Shown here piece after piece: positions 16,223 to 26,416 of a stretch of 61,555 bases of DNA. The translations under genes and the position numbers were made by a program. The stretch's first letter is position 1; every line of letters starts with the position of its first letter. This stretch comes from Cochlodiniinecator piscidefendens (GTDB lineage Bacteria; Pseudomonadota; Alphaproteobacteria; Rhodobacterales; Rhodobacteraceae). Under the pieces are notes generated by a model. It had not been told where the DNA came from. It made no database searches and was given only the letters and a program-made list of their open reading frames with translations. The stretch lies in the NCBI RefSeq assembly GCF_011326755.1, contig NZ_JAAOIE010000012.1, positions 1 through 61,555 of the forward strand. Reading direction: 5' to 3'.

Positions 16223-17277
16223 AATTAATCGAACGCCTAGGCCTTACGGCACTACATCGGTTTGATCCTGAAATTGCACATGGTTTGTCAATAAAAGCCC
16301 TAAAAGCCGGGGTTGTTCCACTTGCCGGCACCATTACATCCCCACGTCTTTGTACAGAAGTTGCCACGCTATCCCTCCCTAATCCGGTCGGGCTTGCCGC
16401 AGGGTTTGACAAAAACGCCGAAGCCTTGGCCCCTTTGTCACGCGCAGGGTTCGGTTTTATTGAAGTTGGCGCCGCCACCCCACGCCCCCAACCCGGCAAT
16501 CCAAAACCAAGGTTATTCCGATTGACGGACGACAAAGCCGTAATAAATCGGTTTGGTTTTAATAACGAAGGCATGGACGTTATCGCCCAACGCCTGTCTC
16601 AGCGACCAAACGACGGCATCATTGGATTGAACCTTGGGGCGAACAAGGACAGCGAAGATCGTGCCGCCGACTTTGCCCGCGTATTAACGCATTGTGGGGC
16701 ACATCTTGATTTTGCAACGGTCAATGTGTCGTCCCCCAATACCGAAAAACTTCGTGAATTACAGGGGGCGGCAGCGCTCGAAGCACTCTTGTCTGGGGTG
16801 ATGATAGCACGGGAAAACCTAGCTCGCCCAATTCCAATCTTTTTGAAAATAGCGCCTGATCTGTCCGATAGCGAAATTGCTGAAATTGCCGAAGTAGCAC
16901 GTAAAACCGGCGTTGATGCGATCATCGCAACAAACACAACACTATCGCGTGATGGTTTAACCTCGGACCACAAGAGTGAAATGGGCGGATTATCTGGCGC
17001 GCCTTTGTTTGAAAAATCAACACGTGTTCTTGCCAAACTCAGCGCAGCGACCAAAGGGGAAATACCGCTTATCGGTGTAGGCGGGGTCTCGTCAGCCGAA
17101 CAAGCTTTTGCTAAGATCAAAGCCGGGGCATCCGCCGTGCAAATCTACTCAGCAATGGTTTATCATGGTCTATCCCTTGGTGCTGAGATTGCCAAAGGTC
17201 TTGAAATCCTGCTCGAAAGAGAAGGTTTTGCCAACGTCAAAGACGCTGTGGGTACAGGGCGCGAGGACTGGCTATGA
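16219..17277 (+). CDS. pyrD: Quinone-dependent dihydroorotate dehydrogenase
   Basis: Class 2 dihydroorotate dehydrogenase of 352 residues, membrane-associated, oxidising dihydroorotate to orotate with quinone in pyrimidine synthesis. Family signatures are [32 protein letters not shown] and [12 protein letters not shown], with the catalytic serine of class 2 enzymes in the last of these, then IATNTT and the phosphate-binding [12 protein letters not shown]. The start is GTG, inside the DUF952 stop region. The stop overlaps the ATG of the ArsC-like gene. Confidence 0.96.
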   Translation: MKLIERLGLTALHRFDPEIAHGLSIKALKAGVVPLAGTITSPRLCTEVATLSLPNPVGLAAGFDKNAEALAPLSRAGFGFIEVGAATPRPQPGNPKPRLFRLTDDKAVINRFGFNNEGMDVIAQRLSQRPNDGIIGLNLGANKDSEDRAADFARVLTHCGAHLDFATVNVSSPNTEKLRELQGAAALEALLSGVMIARENLARPIPIFLKIAPDLSDSEIAEIAEVARKTGVDAIIATNTTLSRDGLTSDHKSEMGGLSGAPLFEKSTRVLAKLSAATKGEIPLIGVGGVSSAEQAFAKIKAGASAVQIYSAMVYHGLSLGAEIAKGLEILLEREGFANVKDAVGTGREDWL

Positions 17278-17618
17278 TCACAATATGGCATAATCCGCGT
17301 TGCTCTAAATCCCGCCAAACGCTCGCACTAATCGAAGAACAAGGCATCACCCCGAACATTCGGCTTTACCAAAAAGACGGACCAAGTGTTGCGGAAATAC
17401 GCACCGTTTTGTCCCGTCTGGACCTTCCTGTCGCGGCCATCATCCGCAGCAAAGACAGCCTATTTACGGAATTGGACCTGTCTATCGATATGGACGAAGA
17501 GCGTCTCATCAATGCAATGGTTGCCCACCCAGCTTTGATCGAACGTCCCATAGTTCAATCTGACGACAAGGCAGCATTGGGTCGTCCGCCTGAGAATGTA
17601 CTGACACTGTTCAAATAG
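17274..17618 (+). CDS. arsC: ArsC family reductase (glutaredoxin-type arsenate reductase)
   Basis: A 114-residue thioredoxin-fold protein of the ArsC/Spx group. Cys9 sits in NPRCSKSR near the N-terminus, the position of the catalytic cysteine of glutaredoxin-dependent arsenate reductase, and LIERPIV supplies the conserved arginine. Length and motifs fit ArsC better than YffB. No arsenite pump or ArsR lies nearby, and the gene is coupled to pyrD by a 4-bp overlap, so it may serve a general thiol-redox role rather than arsenic resistance. Confidence 0.88.
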   Translation: MITIWHNPRCSKSRQTLALIEEQGITPNIRLYQKDGPSVAEIRTVLSRLDLPVAAIIRSKDSLFTELDLSIDMDEERLINAMVAHPALIERPIVQSDDKAALGRPPENVLTLFK

Positions 17619-17658
17619 GGGTAAACGGTCAATATCCACTCTCCACTTGCATCAAAAC

Positions 17659-17693
17659 CCCTATATTGGTAACAGAACATTACCAATATAGGG
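17659..17693. promoter_or_regulatory. Perfect 14-bp inverted repeat, operator before lldD
   Basis: CCCTATATTGGTAA and its exact complement flank a 7-nt spacer, ending 13 bp before the lldD ATG. The core TATTGGTAA-N7-TTACCAATA has the TTGGT/ACCAA character of FadR-subfamily GntR operators (LldR, GlcC). A near copy with the same spacing occurs before glcD at 50301-50325. Its position across the leader suggests repression of lldD. Confidence 0.75.
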
Positions 17694-17706
17694 AAAAGGA
17701 CCCCCG

Positions 17707-18864
17707 ATGCCAGTGATCACCAATATTGACGACCTGAAACGCATTTATAAGCGCCGTGCGCCCAAAATGTTTTATGATTATGCTGAATCAGGTAGCTGGA
17801 CAGAAAAAACCTTTCGCGAAAACACCACAGATTTTGACAAGATCCGCCTGCGCCAACGTGTGGCCGTCGATATGTCTAATCGCTCAACCAAAACCCAAAT
17901 GGCCGGGCAATCCGTCTCTATGCCTGTTGCACTTGCCCCTGTTGGGTTGACCGGGATGCAATGCGCCGACGGTGAAATCAAAGCTGCGCGCGCCGCAGAA
18001 AAATTCGGCGTTCCCTTCACACTATCCACCATGTCGATTTGTTCAATTGAAGATGTGGCGGAAAACACCGAGAAACCTTTCTGGTTTCAACTATACACAA
18101 TGAATGACGCGGATTATGTGCGCCGTTTGATCGAGCGTGCCAAAGCGGCAAATTGCTCTGCACTGGTTATTACCCTGGACTTGCAAATTCTTGGACAACG
18201 CCACAAGGACTTGAAAAACGGCCTCTCCGCCCCGCCCAAGTTGACCATCCCTACGATGGTTAATCTTGCAACCAAATGGCGTTGGGGTCTTGGAATGCTC
18301 GGCACCAAGCGTCGCGGCTTTGGCAATATCGTCGGCCATGTCGATGGTATTTCCGATCCGTCCAGTCTGATGGCGTGGACCGCTGAGCAATTTGATCTAT
18401 CGCTTGATTGGAAGAAAATCGAAAAGATCAAAGAAATGTGGGGCGGCAAAGTGATCCTGAAAGGGATCATGGACCCAGAAGACGCCAAAATGGCGGCCAA
18501 GGTCGGTGTGGACGCAATTATTGTCTCCAATCACGGGGGGCGGCAACTGGACGGTGCTTGGTCATCTATCCGCATGCTGCAACCCATTTTGGATGCTGTT
18601 GGTGGCGATGTCGAAGTTCACCTAGATAGCGGCATTCGCTCTGGGCAAGACGTATTAAAAGCCGTCGCTATGGGCGCGAAAGGCACCTACATCGGTCGCG
18701 CATTCGTTTACGGTCTGGGCGCAATGGGCGAGGCCGGCGTAACCCATACTTTGAATATTTTGCACAAAGAAATGGATGTCTCGATGGCCTTATGCGGACA
18801 TCGTGATATCACCCACGTGAACAAAGATATTTTATATATTCCAGAAGGTTTCTCCGCCTTATAA
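17707..18864 (+). CDS. lldD: FMN-dependent L-lactate dehydrogenase / 2-hydroxyacid oxidase
   Basis: A 385-residue member of the FMN-dependent alpha-hydroxyacid dehydrogenase family, oxidising L-lactate to pyruvate at the membrane surface. Visible are the N-terminal DLKRIYKRRAPKMFYDYAESG, the substrate-pocket FWFQLYTM, the catalytic segment VSNHGGRQLDG with the active-site histidine, and DSGIRSGQDVLKAVAMGA for FMN phosphate binding. Some family members prefer glycolate or mandelate; sequence alone leaves this open, though the internal segment around KRRGFGNIVGHV is LldD-like. GGAAAAGGA serves as the ribosome binding site. An operator-like repeat covers the promoter region. Confidence 0.88.
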   Translation: MPVITNIDDLKRIYKRRAPKMFYDYAESGSWTEKTFRENTTDFDKIRLRQRVAVDMSNRSTKTQMAGQSVSMPVALAPVGLTGMQCADGEIKAARAAEKFGVPFTLSTMSICSIEDVAENTEKPFWFQLYTMNDADYVRRLIERAKAANCSALVITLDLQILGQRHKDLKNGLSAPPKLTIPTMVNLATKWRWGLGMLGTKRRGFGNIVGHVDGISDPSSLMAWTAEQFDLSLDWKKIEKIKEMWGGKVILKGIMDPEDAKMAAKVGVDAIIVSNHGGRQLDGAWSSIRMLQPILDAVGGDVEVHLDSGIRSGQDVLKAVAMGAKGTYIGRAFVYGLGAMGEAGVTHTLNILHKEMDVSMALCGHRDITHVNKDILYIPEGFSAL

Positions 18865-18884
18865 TTTCAGTATTTGGATCATTG

Positions 18885-19742
18885 ATGGAAAATACCCGCG
18901 GCAGCATATTGATGGCATTGGCGATGGCTGCCTTTGCCATTGAAGACATGTTCATAAAAAGCGCGTCTCAGACTCTACCGGTGGGACAAGTCCTCATTGT
19001 TTTTGGCTTGGGGGGCATGTTGATTTTCATCGCTCTCACGAAGAAGCGAAAAGAAAGAGTCATTCATCCTGCTATCTTGCAGCGCCCAATTTTACTGAGG
19101 GCACTATCTGAAGTTATCGGTCGCCTTTCCTTTACGTTGGCGATTGCTTTTACACCTCTCTCCAGTGCTTCTGCAATTTTACAAGCAACGCCTCTGGTTG
19201 TTGTTCTGGGGGCCATCATATTTTTCAAAGAAAAAGTCGGTTGGAGACGCTGGTTCGCGATATTTATCGGCTTTGTTGGCGTCCTCATTATCCTACGGCC
19301 CGGACTCGAGGGATTTGAACCTGCATCAATATTCGCAGTTATAGGAACTCTGGGTTTTGCAGGTCGGGATTTAGCAACGCGCGCCGCGCCACCTGTATTG
19401 TCTAACATGCAGCTCGGCGTCTATGGCTTCTTCATGCTGATCCCATCAGGCGTTCTAGCGCTGTGGTTTGACAATTCCGTCAGCTGGCCCTCCATGATCG
19501 CATGGCTTTATATGTTGGGTGCCATCGTCATCGGCGTTCTGGCCTACTACGCCTTAACCGCGGCGATGCGAACGGGTGATGTGTCTGTCGTGACCCCCTT
19601 TCGCTACACCCGACTTATATTCGCATTGATCCTTGGAATATTTATCTTTGGCGAACGCCCCGATTTCATGACTTTGCTTGGCAGTGCGGTCATTGTACTC
19701 AGCGGATTATATTCTCTTTCACGTGGCAATTCGGCAAAATAG
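18885..19742 (+). CDS. EamA/DMT family transporter
   Basis: A 285-residue inner-membrane protein with about ten membrane helices arranged as two EamA repeats (first ending around [11 protein letters not shown], second ending at [15 protein letters not shown]). The family exports metabolites or takes up small solutes; the substrate here is unknown. The ATG at 18885 is chosen over the TTG immediately before it. It follows lldD after 20 bp on the same strand and could be co-transcribed, so transport of an organic acid or related compound is possible, but this is inference from position. Confidence 0.86.
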   Translation: MENTRGSILMALAMAAFAIEDMFIKSASQTLPVGQVLIVFGLGGMLIFIALTKKRKERVIHPAILQRPILLRALSEVIGRLSFTLAIAFTPLSSASAILQATPLVVVLGAIIFFKEKVGWRRWFAIFIGFVGVLIILRPGLEGFEPASIFAVIGTLGFAGRDLATRAAPPVLSNMQLGVYGFFMLIPSGVLALWFDNSVSWPSMIAWLYMLGAIVIGVLAYYALTAAMRTGDVSVVTPFRYTRLIFALILGIFIFGERPDFMTLLGSAVIVLSGLYSLSRGNSAK

Positions 19743-19882
19743 GCCAACACATCGCTTATCTAAAGAAAGCAAGTACGCCCGCCGCAGAATCAGGCTTCCC
19801 TTTTCCTTCAATCTCACCTATACGCGCGACTTCATCTGGCCCTACACCCTTGGAGGAGGGCCTAACACCAAAGGAGACCGAT

Positions 19883-20518
19883 ATGGCTGGTGAGATTCCT
19901 GATCTTAATGCTACGGTACGTTCGGGGACAGGCAAGGGGGCCGCTCGACAGGCACGCCGTGAAGGCCTTGTACCTGGTATCGTTTATGGCGGCGGCGAAG
20001 AGCCCGTTGCAATCAACATCCCATTCAACGTGCTGTTGAAAAAACTGAAAGCAGGCCGCTTTCTTTCAACACTCTTCAACCTCAAAGTTGAAGGCCACGA
20101 CGATGTGCGCGTTATCTGCCGCAACGTTCAGCGTGATGTTGTAAAAGACCTTCCGACGCACCTCGACCTGATGCGTCTGCGTCGTACGTCTAAAGTTAAC
20201 TTGTTCATCCCAGTTGAGTTCATCAACGAAGAAGAAGCACCCGGCATCAAACGCGGTGGTGTTTTGACTGTTGTTCGGAACGAAGTTGAACTCGTTGTGA
20301 CTGCTGGCGATATCCCAGAGAAGCTGGTTGTTGACATGACTGGTCTGAATGTTGGTGACACTGTTACCATCTCTTCCATCGACCTGCCTGCTGGCGCGAA
20401 ACCAACAATCGATCGTGATTTCGTTGTTGCGAACATTTCTGCTCCATCTGGCTTGCGTTCTTCTGACAACGAAGAAGGTGACGAAGGCGAAGCAACAGAA
20501 GAAGCAGCAGAAGAATAA
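19883..20518 (+). CDS. rplY: 50S ribosomal protein L25/CTC
   Basis: The 5S rRNA-binding large subunit protein in its long CTC form (211 residues). The N-terminal L25 domain shows [22 protein letters not shown] and later [22 protein letters not shown]. The C-terminal beta domain ends in a very acidic tail ([15 protein letters not shown]) usual for alphaproteobacterial homologs. The ATG at 19883 follows AAAGGAG at good spacing; an upstream in-frame start is unlikely. The gene is followed by an intrinsic terminator and then pth, the usual partner. Confidence 0.95.
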   Translation: MAGEIPDLNATVRSGTGKGAARQARREGLVPGIVYGGGEEPVAINIPFNVLLKKLKAGRFLSTLFNLKVEGHDDVRVICRNVQRDVVKDLPTHLDLMRLRRTSKVNLFIPVEFINEEEAPGIKRGGVLTVVRNEVELVVTAGDIPEKLVVDMTGLNVGDTVTISSIDLPAGAKPTIDRDFVVANISAPSGLRSSDNEEGDEGEATEEAAEE

Positions 20519-20542
20519 TCTCTTCTCGCTTCTATGTATTGA

Positions 20543-20571
20543 AACGCAGGGCCCGTGCCCTGCGTTTTTTT
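20543..20571 (+). terminator. Intrinsic terminator after rplY
   Basis: The stem CGCAGGGC / GCCCTGCG with a 4-nt loop is followed by seven T residues. It lies 25 bp after the rplY stop, so pth probably has its own promoter or depends on read-through. Confidence 0.92.
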
Positions 20572-20643
20572 ATGTCCAGCGCAAAGATTGAATTTCACCT
20601 CACAGGTCAGTATCATTGACCAAATAAGTTACGGAGTCATTGC

Positions 20644-21318
20644 ATGAAGCTTTTTGTTGGCCTGGGAAATCCGGGTGCGAAATATGCCAAAAACCGGCAC
20701 AACATCGGCTTTATGGCACTCGAAGAAATCGCAACTGACCATGGATTTGCCCCGTGGCGCAACAAATTTCAGGGGCAAGTCTCTGAGGGGCGGTTAGGCG
20801 GTGAAAAGGTCATTTTACTAAAGCCCGAAACTTTCATGAACCTGTCTGGTCAATCCGTTGGCGAAGCCATGCGGTTTTACAAACTCACCCCTGACGACAT
20901 CACCGTTTTTCATGATGAATTGGATCTCGCCCCCGGTAAAACCCGGCTAAAAACCAGCGGCGGCCATGCAGGACACAATGGCCTGCGATCAATCCACCAG
21001 CATATCGGCGAAGCCTACCACCGTGTGCGGATGGGTATCGGGCACCCCGGTCACAAAGATCGTGTCGCTACTTATGTACTGCACGATTTTGCCAAAGCTG
21101 ACGAGGTATGGCTTGATGATCTGTTGCGCGGCCTGTCTGATGGGGCAAAGCATCTCGCAGATAATGAGGGGCCAAAGTTCCTGAATGCTATTGCACTGCG
21201 CGTTGCCCCTGCGCGGTCCTCCAAGACATCCAAAGCCCCGCAAACAGAAAAGCCCACTCCAGCGCCGATCGAAGACACTCGTAGCCCTTTGCAAAAGCTC
21301 GCGGATAAATTCAGATGA
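20644..21318 (+). CDS. pth: Peptidyl-tRNA hydrolase
   Basis: Releases tRNA from prematurely dropped peptidyl-tRNA. The 224-residue protein shows VGLGNPGAKYAKNRHNIGF with the catalytic histidine, then KPETFMNLSGQSVG, HDELDLAPGKTRLK with the catalytic aspartate, and GGHAGHNGLRSI. A C-terminal extension rich in proline and lysine (about residues 185-224) goes beyond the E. coli protein, as is common in alphaproteobacteria. The ATG of the DUF2332 gene overlaps its stop by 4 bp. Confidence 0.97.
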   Translation: MKLFVGLGNPGAKYAKNRHNIGFMALEEIATDHGFAPWRNKFQGQVSEGRLGGEKVILLKPETFMNLSGQSVGEAMRFYKLTPDDITVFHDELDLAPGKTRLKTSGGHAGHNGLRSIHQHIGEAYHRVRMGIGHPGHKDRVATYVLHDFAKADEVWLDDLLRGLSDGAKHLADNEGPKFLNAIALRVAPARSSKTSKAPQTEKPTPAPIEDTRSPLQKLADKFR

Positions 21319-22364
21319 CCAAAACCCTGCGTGCCGCTTTCGCTGATCAGGCCATTCATTGCGACACGATGGGCAGCCCATTTATGGCCCGGCTTTTACG
21401 CCTGCTGGCGCTGAATTGGCCCGAAGTGGCCCCTCCCCCATTTGATTTATCACAGTGGGGCGGCGACATCGGCCCCTCCGGGGCTTCTATCCCGCTGCGG
21501 ATATGTGGTGGACTTCATGCGTTGCATATTCTGGGCAACGCCCCAGAGCTGGGCGCCGTCTATCCTCCAAACGTCTCGAGCGATGCAGCCCTGTGGCAAG
21601 CCATCGAAACTGCGTTGCTAAGCCATGATGCCTTTTGGACAGATTGGATGCAAAGGGCGCCCCAAACAAATGAAGTACGTCGCGCAGCGGTTCTGATCGC
21701 GGCCTCCCATATGTTGGCAGATCGGTATGATCTACCGATGCGCGTATCAGAACTGGGCGCGAGCGGCGGGTTGAATTTGATGTTTGATCAATTCCACTTG
21801 GACATCAACGGGATGCACTATGGTCCCCAATCTAACGTCACCCTAACCCCGGATTGGTCCGGGCCACTGCCCATAAACTGCCCACCAAACATCGTGGAAC
21901 GGCGCGGTGTCGACCTAAACCCACTTAACGCGCATAGTGCAGATGGCAGACTTCGGCTAACAGCCTATCTGTGGGCGGACCAAGAGGATCGCCTGACGCG
22001 CACCAAAGCCGCAATCGCAGTGCAAGACGCCCTGGTTGACCGCGGAGACGCCATTGAATGGCTCAGTGCGCGCATGCCACCTGTAGCGGGCCAATTGCAT
22101 CTGATCTACCACACCGTTGCTTGGCAGTATTTTCCCCCGCAGGTTCAGGCCAAAGGCAAAGCTATGATCGAGGATTTCGGCGCCTCTGCAACACCAGACG
22201 CCCCCCTTGCTTGGCTGTCCATGGAAGCTGATGACAAGGGCAAAGGTGCAGCCTTATCGCTCCGTCTGTGGCCTGGCAACCATCACTACAATTTGGGTCG
22301 CGTGGATTTTCACGGCCGCTGGGTTCAATGGAATCCAAAGAGCGAAACCATCACCCGTATCTAA
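21315..22364 (+). CDS. DUF2332 family protein
   Basis: A 349-residue cytosolic protein of the DUF2332 family. Recognisable segments are GSPFMARLLRLLA near the start, RICGGLHALHILG, RVSELGASGGLNLMFDQF (a glycine-rich stretch like a methyltransferase motif I) and a tryptophan-rich C-terminal half with LHLIYHTVAWQYF. The family's activity is not known; the ELGASGGLN stretch hints at nucleotide or SAM binding but the rest does not clearly support a methyltransferase. It is coupled to pth by a 4-bp overlap. Confidence 0.85.
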   Translation: MTKTLRAAFADQAIHCDTMGSPFMARLLRLLALNWPEVAPPPFDLSQWGGDIGPSGASIPLRICGGLHALHILGNAPELGAVYPPNVSSDAALWQAIETALLSHDAFWTDWMQRAPQTNEVRRAAVLIAASHMLADRYDLPMRVSELGASGGLNLMFDQFHLDINGMHYGPQSNVTLTPDWSGPLPINCPPNIVERRGVDLNPLNAHSADGRLRLTAYLWADQEDRLTRTKAAIAVQDALVDRGDAIEWLSARMPPVAGQLHLIYHTVAWQYFPPQVQAKGKAMIEDFGASATPDAPLAWLSMEADDKGKGAALSLRLWPGNHHYNLGRVDFHGRWVQWNPKSETITRI

Positions 22365-22655
22365 GACTGTCAGTCTTAAATACGAAAAAGGCGCCGTTCG
22401 AGTACCTCGCAGCGAATGTCTCTTTTGAGTCCATTTTGCCGAATCTCAGCGCCGCCGCGAATGGCTCTTTTTACTCCAGATGGTCAGTTTCAGCATTGCT
22501 TTATCGATAGGTACAACGATTGAGATTTTGAATTTTCGGAACCTTTAGTCCGCAATGATAAGAGATGCGTGAAGGTTTCGTTGTTTGCAATACCGCGAGC
22601 CATCACGATCAAACCCACACCACTTGCGACGTAGTAAAAGTTACGGCTGGACGGG
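22365..22655. other. Non-coding gap after DUF2332
   Basis: About 290 bp between convergent genes. A small perfect hairpin, AAGACT-GTC-AGTCTT (22363-22377), overlaps the DUF2332 stop but has no T run. The rest holds no gene I can support and reads like decayed sequence. Confidence 0.4.
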
Positions 22656-23336
22656 TCATTGTAACACGCCGAAGAACTGCTGCCATTCGAGCATGTTTAC
22701 ACTGGTAACTCGGACAGTGGCAAAGGTCAGGACCCCGCCAAATAAAAAATAGACAGGCACACGCCCCAACGCATAACCGCGGAGGAAAAACCCCACTATG
22801 CCGAACAACAAGGACACAAATACGAGAAAAAATGCGATACGAAGGTTAACCATCTCAATATGCTGTGCTGCCTCCGTTTCGACAAACCGTGATGCCGCCG
22901 ACGTGAACATGCACAAACACGAAATCGTGCCGAAAATGAAACCAAGAAGCGAGAAAAACACCCGCGTCCCGGCGGAGGCCAATCGCACGTTGGCTGAATA
23001 CTGAGAAGCGGCAGCTTTGGCGGGTGTAGTGCGCTTGTTGAAGATCGAGCATATCATCACGATGATGCCAATAACAAAAATCGCCGTTCCAGCAAAACCA
23101 AGCCCCGCCGCCTTCTCGATCCCACTGCCGTCCCGGAGCGTTTCGTAGTTCACATTGGCGTATTTTAACACCTGACGACCTATCATCATGATCGCTGCGC
23201 CGACTACAAAATGGCGAATGTTCGGTTTCAGCGTTCCGGGATGCCCCGTGTGTGGCGCACCTCGGGTTACGGGATGTTGCTGCGGTGAGTTGGCACTAAT
23301 GTTCTTTAAACGATCCTGAAAATCTGCGTTGGGCAT
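22656..23336 (-). CDS. Hypothetical membrane protein, four or five helices
   Basis: A 226-residue protein with a hydrophilic N-terminus of about 40 residues and then membrane segments near HFVVGAAIMMIG, GLGFAGTAIFVIGIIVMI, VFFSLLGFIFGTISCLCMF, LRIAFFLVFVSLLFGIVGFFLRG and VPVYFLFGGVLTFATV. I do not recognise a family and no catalytic motif is apparent. It is a single gene flanked on both sides by about 300 bp of non-coding DNA, suggesting recent arrival or isolation. Codon use looks normal. Confidence 0.65.
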   Translation of the reverse strand: MPNADFQDRLKNISANSPQQHPVTRGAPHTGHPGTLKPNIRHFVVGAAIMMIGRQVLKYANVNYETLRDGSGIEKAAGLGFAGTAIFVIGIIVMICSIFNKRTTPAKAAASQYSANVRLASAGTRVFFSLLGFIFGTISCLCMFTSAASRFVETEAAQHIEMVNLRIAFFLVFVSLLFGIVGFFLRGYALGRVPVYFLFGGVLTFATVRVTSVNMLEWQQFFGVLQ

Positions 23337-23667
23337 TGGGGCGAGTTTCCAAATTCTAAAATTAACTGTTTTCGTTGATATGCCCCGAAAAAATGGCGGG
23401 AATAGGTCGAAAATTGAAACAATATATGTGTGTTGTAGGCCGCTATTTAAATTTCAACCGACAAGGGGAGGCACCAATAGCCTCCCGCTGATAAAGCGAA
23501 GCGGCGGTGTTTGAGCAGACATTTACGCAGGAGCAGCGAACGCCCGCTTGGTCCCGGCAGCACCAATTCGATGTCCGCTTTCGAAGAAGCGGAGCAACAC
23601 TGTGATGGGCTGCAAACACACAACCCACCCCGAAACAAGCCTCTGTTGATCAACATGCTCTATCAAT
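23337..23667. other. Non-coding gap before the trpB terminator
   Basis: About 330 bp with no supported gene. Several short overlapping frames on the minus strand lack family resemblance and proper start signals. An imperfect inverted repeat around 23571-23594 (TCCGCTT and AAGCGGA) is visible. Confidence 0.4.
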
Positions 23668-23695
23668 AAAAAAGGCCGCGAAACTCGCGACCCTT
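23668..23695 (-). terminator. Intrinsic terminator after trpB
   Basis: On the minus strand GGTCGCG pairs with CGCGGCC around a 5-nt loop and is followed by six T residues. It begins about 25 bp after the trpB stop and ends the trpF-trpB transcript. Confidence 0.85.
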
Positions 23696-23718
23696 TCAAT
23701 TGCGATATCACGCAAAAC

Positions 23719-24954
23719 TTAGTCAGACTCAGCCATGTCAAAGCCAAGGTGCTTTGCGACTGTAAAAATATCTTTGTCACCGCGCCCACACATATTCATC
23801 ACGATGATATGGTCCTTGGGCAGATCCGGTGCGATTTTCATCACATGCGCCAAGGCGTGGGACGGTTCCAATGCCGGGATAATACCCTCTTGTTGGCAAC
23901 AGAACTGAAACGCTTCTAACGCTTCTTTATCCGTTATGGACACATATTGCGCACGGCCAATTTCATGCAGCCAAGCGTGCTCTGGCCCTATCCCTGGATA
24001 ATCCAACCCAGCAGAGATCGAAAACCCTTCAAGGATCTGACCATCGTCATCCTGTAGCAAATAAGTACGGTTCCCGTGGAGAACCCCCGGACGCCCACCC
24101 GTAAGTGAGGCGCAGTGCTCCATCTTCATGTCGACGCCTTTACCACCGGCCTCAACACCAATGATATTAACGTCCTTGTCATCCAAGAAAGGAAAGAACA
24201 GTCCCATCGCGTTTGACCCGCCGCCAATCGCTGCAATGATGGTATCAGGCAGACGGCCTTCGCCTTCGTGTTCTTGCAACTGTTCGCGGGTTTCTTTGCC
24301 GATGATAGATTGGAAATCACGCACCATAGCGGGGTACGGATGTGGGCCAGCCACGGTACCAATGCAGTAAAACGTATCGCGCACGTTGGTGACCCAATCG
24401 CGCAGCGCATCGTTCATCGCATCCTTTAGCGTCCCACGACCAGAAGTCACGGGAACAACTTCGGCCCCCAGCAAACGCATGCGGAACACATTTGGCGCCT
24501 GACGCTCAACATCATGCGCGCCCATGTAAACGATACATTTCAAACCAAAGCGCGCGCAAACAGTAGCCGTGGCAACACCGTGCTGCCCTGCCCCAGTTTC
24601 TGCGATGATCCGCGTTTTACCCATGCGCCGCGCGAGCAAGATTTGCCCCAACACATTGTTGATCTTATGCGCACCTGTGTGGTTCAACTCGTCGCGTTTC
24701 AAGTAGATCTTAGCACCGCCAAGCGCTTCGGTCAGGCGTTCTGCGTGATACAGCGGGCTTGGACGGCCAACATAGTGCTTCCACAAATCATCCATTTCCG
24801 CCCAGAAGCTATCGTCGGTTTTGGCCTTTTCATATTCGGCCTCTAAATCCAAAATCAGCGGCATCAGGGTCTCAGAGACAAAGCGTCCGCCAAAATCACC
24901 AAAGCGGCCATTTTCATCAGGGCCCGTCATGAAGCTGTTGAATAGATCGTTCAT
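23719..24954 (-). CDS. trpB: Tryptophan synthase beta chain
   Basis: PLP enzyme joining indole and serine to tryptophan (411 residues, normal length). Visible are the substrate-pocket [12 protein letters not shown], the PLP lysine in [11 protein letters not shown], the catalytic GAGQHG, and the phosphate-binding GGGSNAMG. It follows trpF with a 17-bp gap. The alpha chain gene trpA is not adjacent, as is usual in Rhodobacterales. Confidence 0.98.
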   Translation of the reverse strand: MNDLFNSFMTGPDENGRFGDFGGRFVSETLMPLILDLEAEYEKAKTDDSFWAEMDDLWKHYVGRPSPLYHAERLTEALGGAKIYLKRDELNHTGAHKINNVLGQILLARRMGKTRIIAETGAGQHGVATATVCARFGLKCIVYMGAHDVERQAPNVFRMRLLGAEVVPVTSGRGTLKDAMNDALRDWVTNVRDTFYCIGTVAGPHPYPAMVRDFQSIIGKETREQLQEHEGEGRLPDTIIAAIGGGSNAMGLFFPFLDDKDVNIIGVEAGGKGVDMKMEHCASLTGGRPGVLHGNRTYLLQDDDGQILEGFSISAGLDYPGIGPEHAWLHEIGRAQYVSITDKEALEAFQFCCQQEGIIPALEPSHALAHVMKIAPDLPKDHIIVMNMCGRGDKDIFTVAKHLGFDMAESD

Positions 24955-24971
24955 CGCTGTTTCGCTTCCTA

Positions 24972-25616
24972 TTAGGTTTGTGCGGCTAGAACAAAAGCCG
25001 CAATCAATTTCTCATCTTTAACGCCCGGCGCACCTTCGACACCGGAAGAAACGTCAACCTGACGTGTACCGGTTAATGCGACCGCCTCAGATACATTTTC
25101 TGGGGTCAATCCCCCTGCAAGCATCCAAGGCCGTGTCCACTGCCGGTTCGCAATCAAACGCCAATCAAAGGCAATCCCATTTCCTCCGGGCAGCACCGCG
25201 TTTTTCGGGGGTTTCGCATCGATCAAGATTTGATCCGCGACAGCCTCAAAGGCGTCAAGCTGATCTAAATCTGCCGCATCTGCAATTCCAACAGCCTTCA
25301 TCACCGGCAAGCCAAAGCGACGTTTCACTTCAGTGACACGCTCAGACGTTTCTGAACCGTGCAATTGCCACATATCAATCGGCACAGCAGCATTAATCGC
25401 ATCTAAAGTTGCATCGTCCGCATTCACCGTCAGCGCAACCTTCGCCACACCGAAAGGGACTTCGACCGCAAGATCGCGCGCGACATTGATGGAGACGTTG
25501 CGTGGGGATTTTTCGAAGAAGACAAATCCGACATAGGACGCGCCCGCAGCAGTTGCCGCGGCCACGTCATTCATGCAGCTCAGGCCGCAGATTTTTACTT
25601 TGGTATTCGTTGCCAT
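24972..25616 (-). CDS. trpF: Phosphoribosylanthranilate isomerase
   Basis: A 214-residue TIM-barrel enzyme of tryptophan synthesis converting phosphoribosylanthranilate to its 1-deoxyribulose form. The catalytic cysteine lies in VKICGL near the N-terminus; WQLHGSE, the aspartate in [18 protein letters not shown] and the phosphate-binding [14 protein letters not shown] are all present. It lies between the LapA-domain gene (9 bp upstream) and trpB, so the operon runs from ihfB through trpB. Confidence 0.97.
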   Translation of the reverse strand: MATNTKVKICGLSCMNDVAAATAAGASYVGFVFFEKSPRNVSINVARDLAVEVPFGVAKVALTVNADDATLDAINAAVPIDMWQLHGSETSERVTEVKRRFGLPVMKAVGIADAADLDQLDAFEAVADQILIDAKPPKNAVLPGGNGIAFDWRLIANRQWTRPWMLAGGLTPENVSEAVALTGTRQVDVSSGVEGAPGVKDEKLIAAFVLAAQT

Positions 25617-25625
25617 ATAGCGCGT

Positions 25626-25988
25626 TTAGCGTGTCGCGCTGCCATTCTCAAGCAAAGCAAGCACATCATCACCAGATGTTTCAGCTTTTTCTTTGCGCAA
25701 GCGGGATACTTCACGTTCCAAGGCTGCCACTTCACGTTTACCACCAGAAGCCGCCGCGCGGTGTTTATGTTCCCGCAGCCATTCCCATGTGAACCCTACC
25801 AACAAACCAACCATGATTCCCAGTAGGATTACGATAAACAATGGCAATTCAATCTGCGCAGAGAACCCAATCAAATTTGCAATTTCCTCTGGAAGAATTT
25901 GCAATGTTACAAGTCCTCTGTTCGCCAAAGCGACCAAGATAAGGCCAACAGCCAACACAGCGAGAAAGGCATAACGAATATAGCGCAT
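25626..25988 (-). CDS. LapA-domain (DUF1049) membrane protein
   Basis: A 120-residue inner-membrane protein with two helices (about residues 5-25 and 45-70) and a C-terminal coiled coil rich in charged residues (VAALEREVSRLRKEKAE). This is the layout of LapA/YciS, which helps regulate lipopolysaccharide assembly in enterobacteria through LapB; no lapB is adjacent here. The position between ihfB and trpF is conserved in Rhodobacterales. Confidence 0.87.
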   Translation of the reverse strand: MRYIRYAFLAVLAVGLILVALANRGLVTLQILPEEIANLIGFSAQIELPLFIVILLGIMVGLLVGFTWEWLREHKHRAAASGGKREVAALEREVSRLRKEKAETSGDDVLALLENGSATR

Positions 25989-25994
25989 CAGGAT

Positions 25995-26276
25995 TTAGTC
26001 CCCGTTTAAACGATCACGAAGCAGTTTACCTGTCTTAAAGAACGGAACGTGTTTTTCTTCAACCGAAACCGATTCACCTGTGCGCGGATTTCGGCCCACC
26101 CGTGCTTCGCGTTTTTTGACTGAAAACGCGCCAAAGCCACGCAGTTCAACACGCTCTCCGCGCGCCATTGCTTCGATAATTTCTTCGAAAATTGTGTTTA
26201 CGATACGCTCAACGTCACGCTGATAGAGATGCGGATTTTCGTCGGCGACTTTCTGGATCAGTTCGGAACGGATCAT
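25995..26276 (-). CDS. ihfB: Integration host factor subunit beta
   Basis: A 93-residue HU/IHF family DNA-bending protein. The N-terminal [17 protein letters not shown] and the beta-arm signature [23 protein letters not shown], containing the proline that intercalates into DNA, identify the beta subunit. The protein acts as a heterodimer with IhfA, which is not in the window. It lies downstream of rpsA behind a terminator and ahead of the LapA-domain gene. Confidence 0.97.
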   Translation of the reverse strand: MIRSELIQKVADENPHLYQRDVERIVNTIFEEIIEAMARGERVELRGFGAFSVKKREARVGRNPRTGESVSVEEKHVPFFKTGKLLRDRLNGD

Positions 26277-26416
26277 ATAACTCCCCCGGGATGAAATGGC
26301 AGCGGCTCTTAATGGCCTGTTTTCTTATGGTTTCAACACTATGCCAAGATTTCCAGCTAAAAAACAGAGACAGTCTGTTTTTTTACCTATTTTCGCCGAT
26401 TTCACAACTTCCAGAC

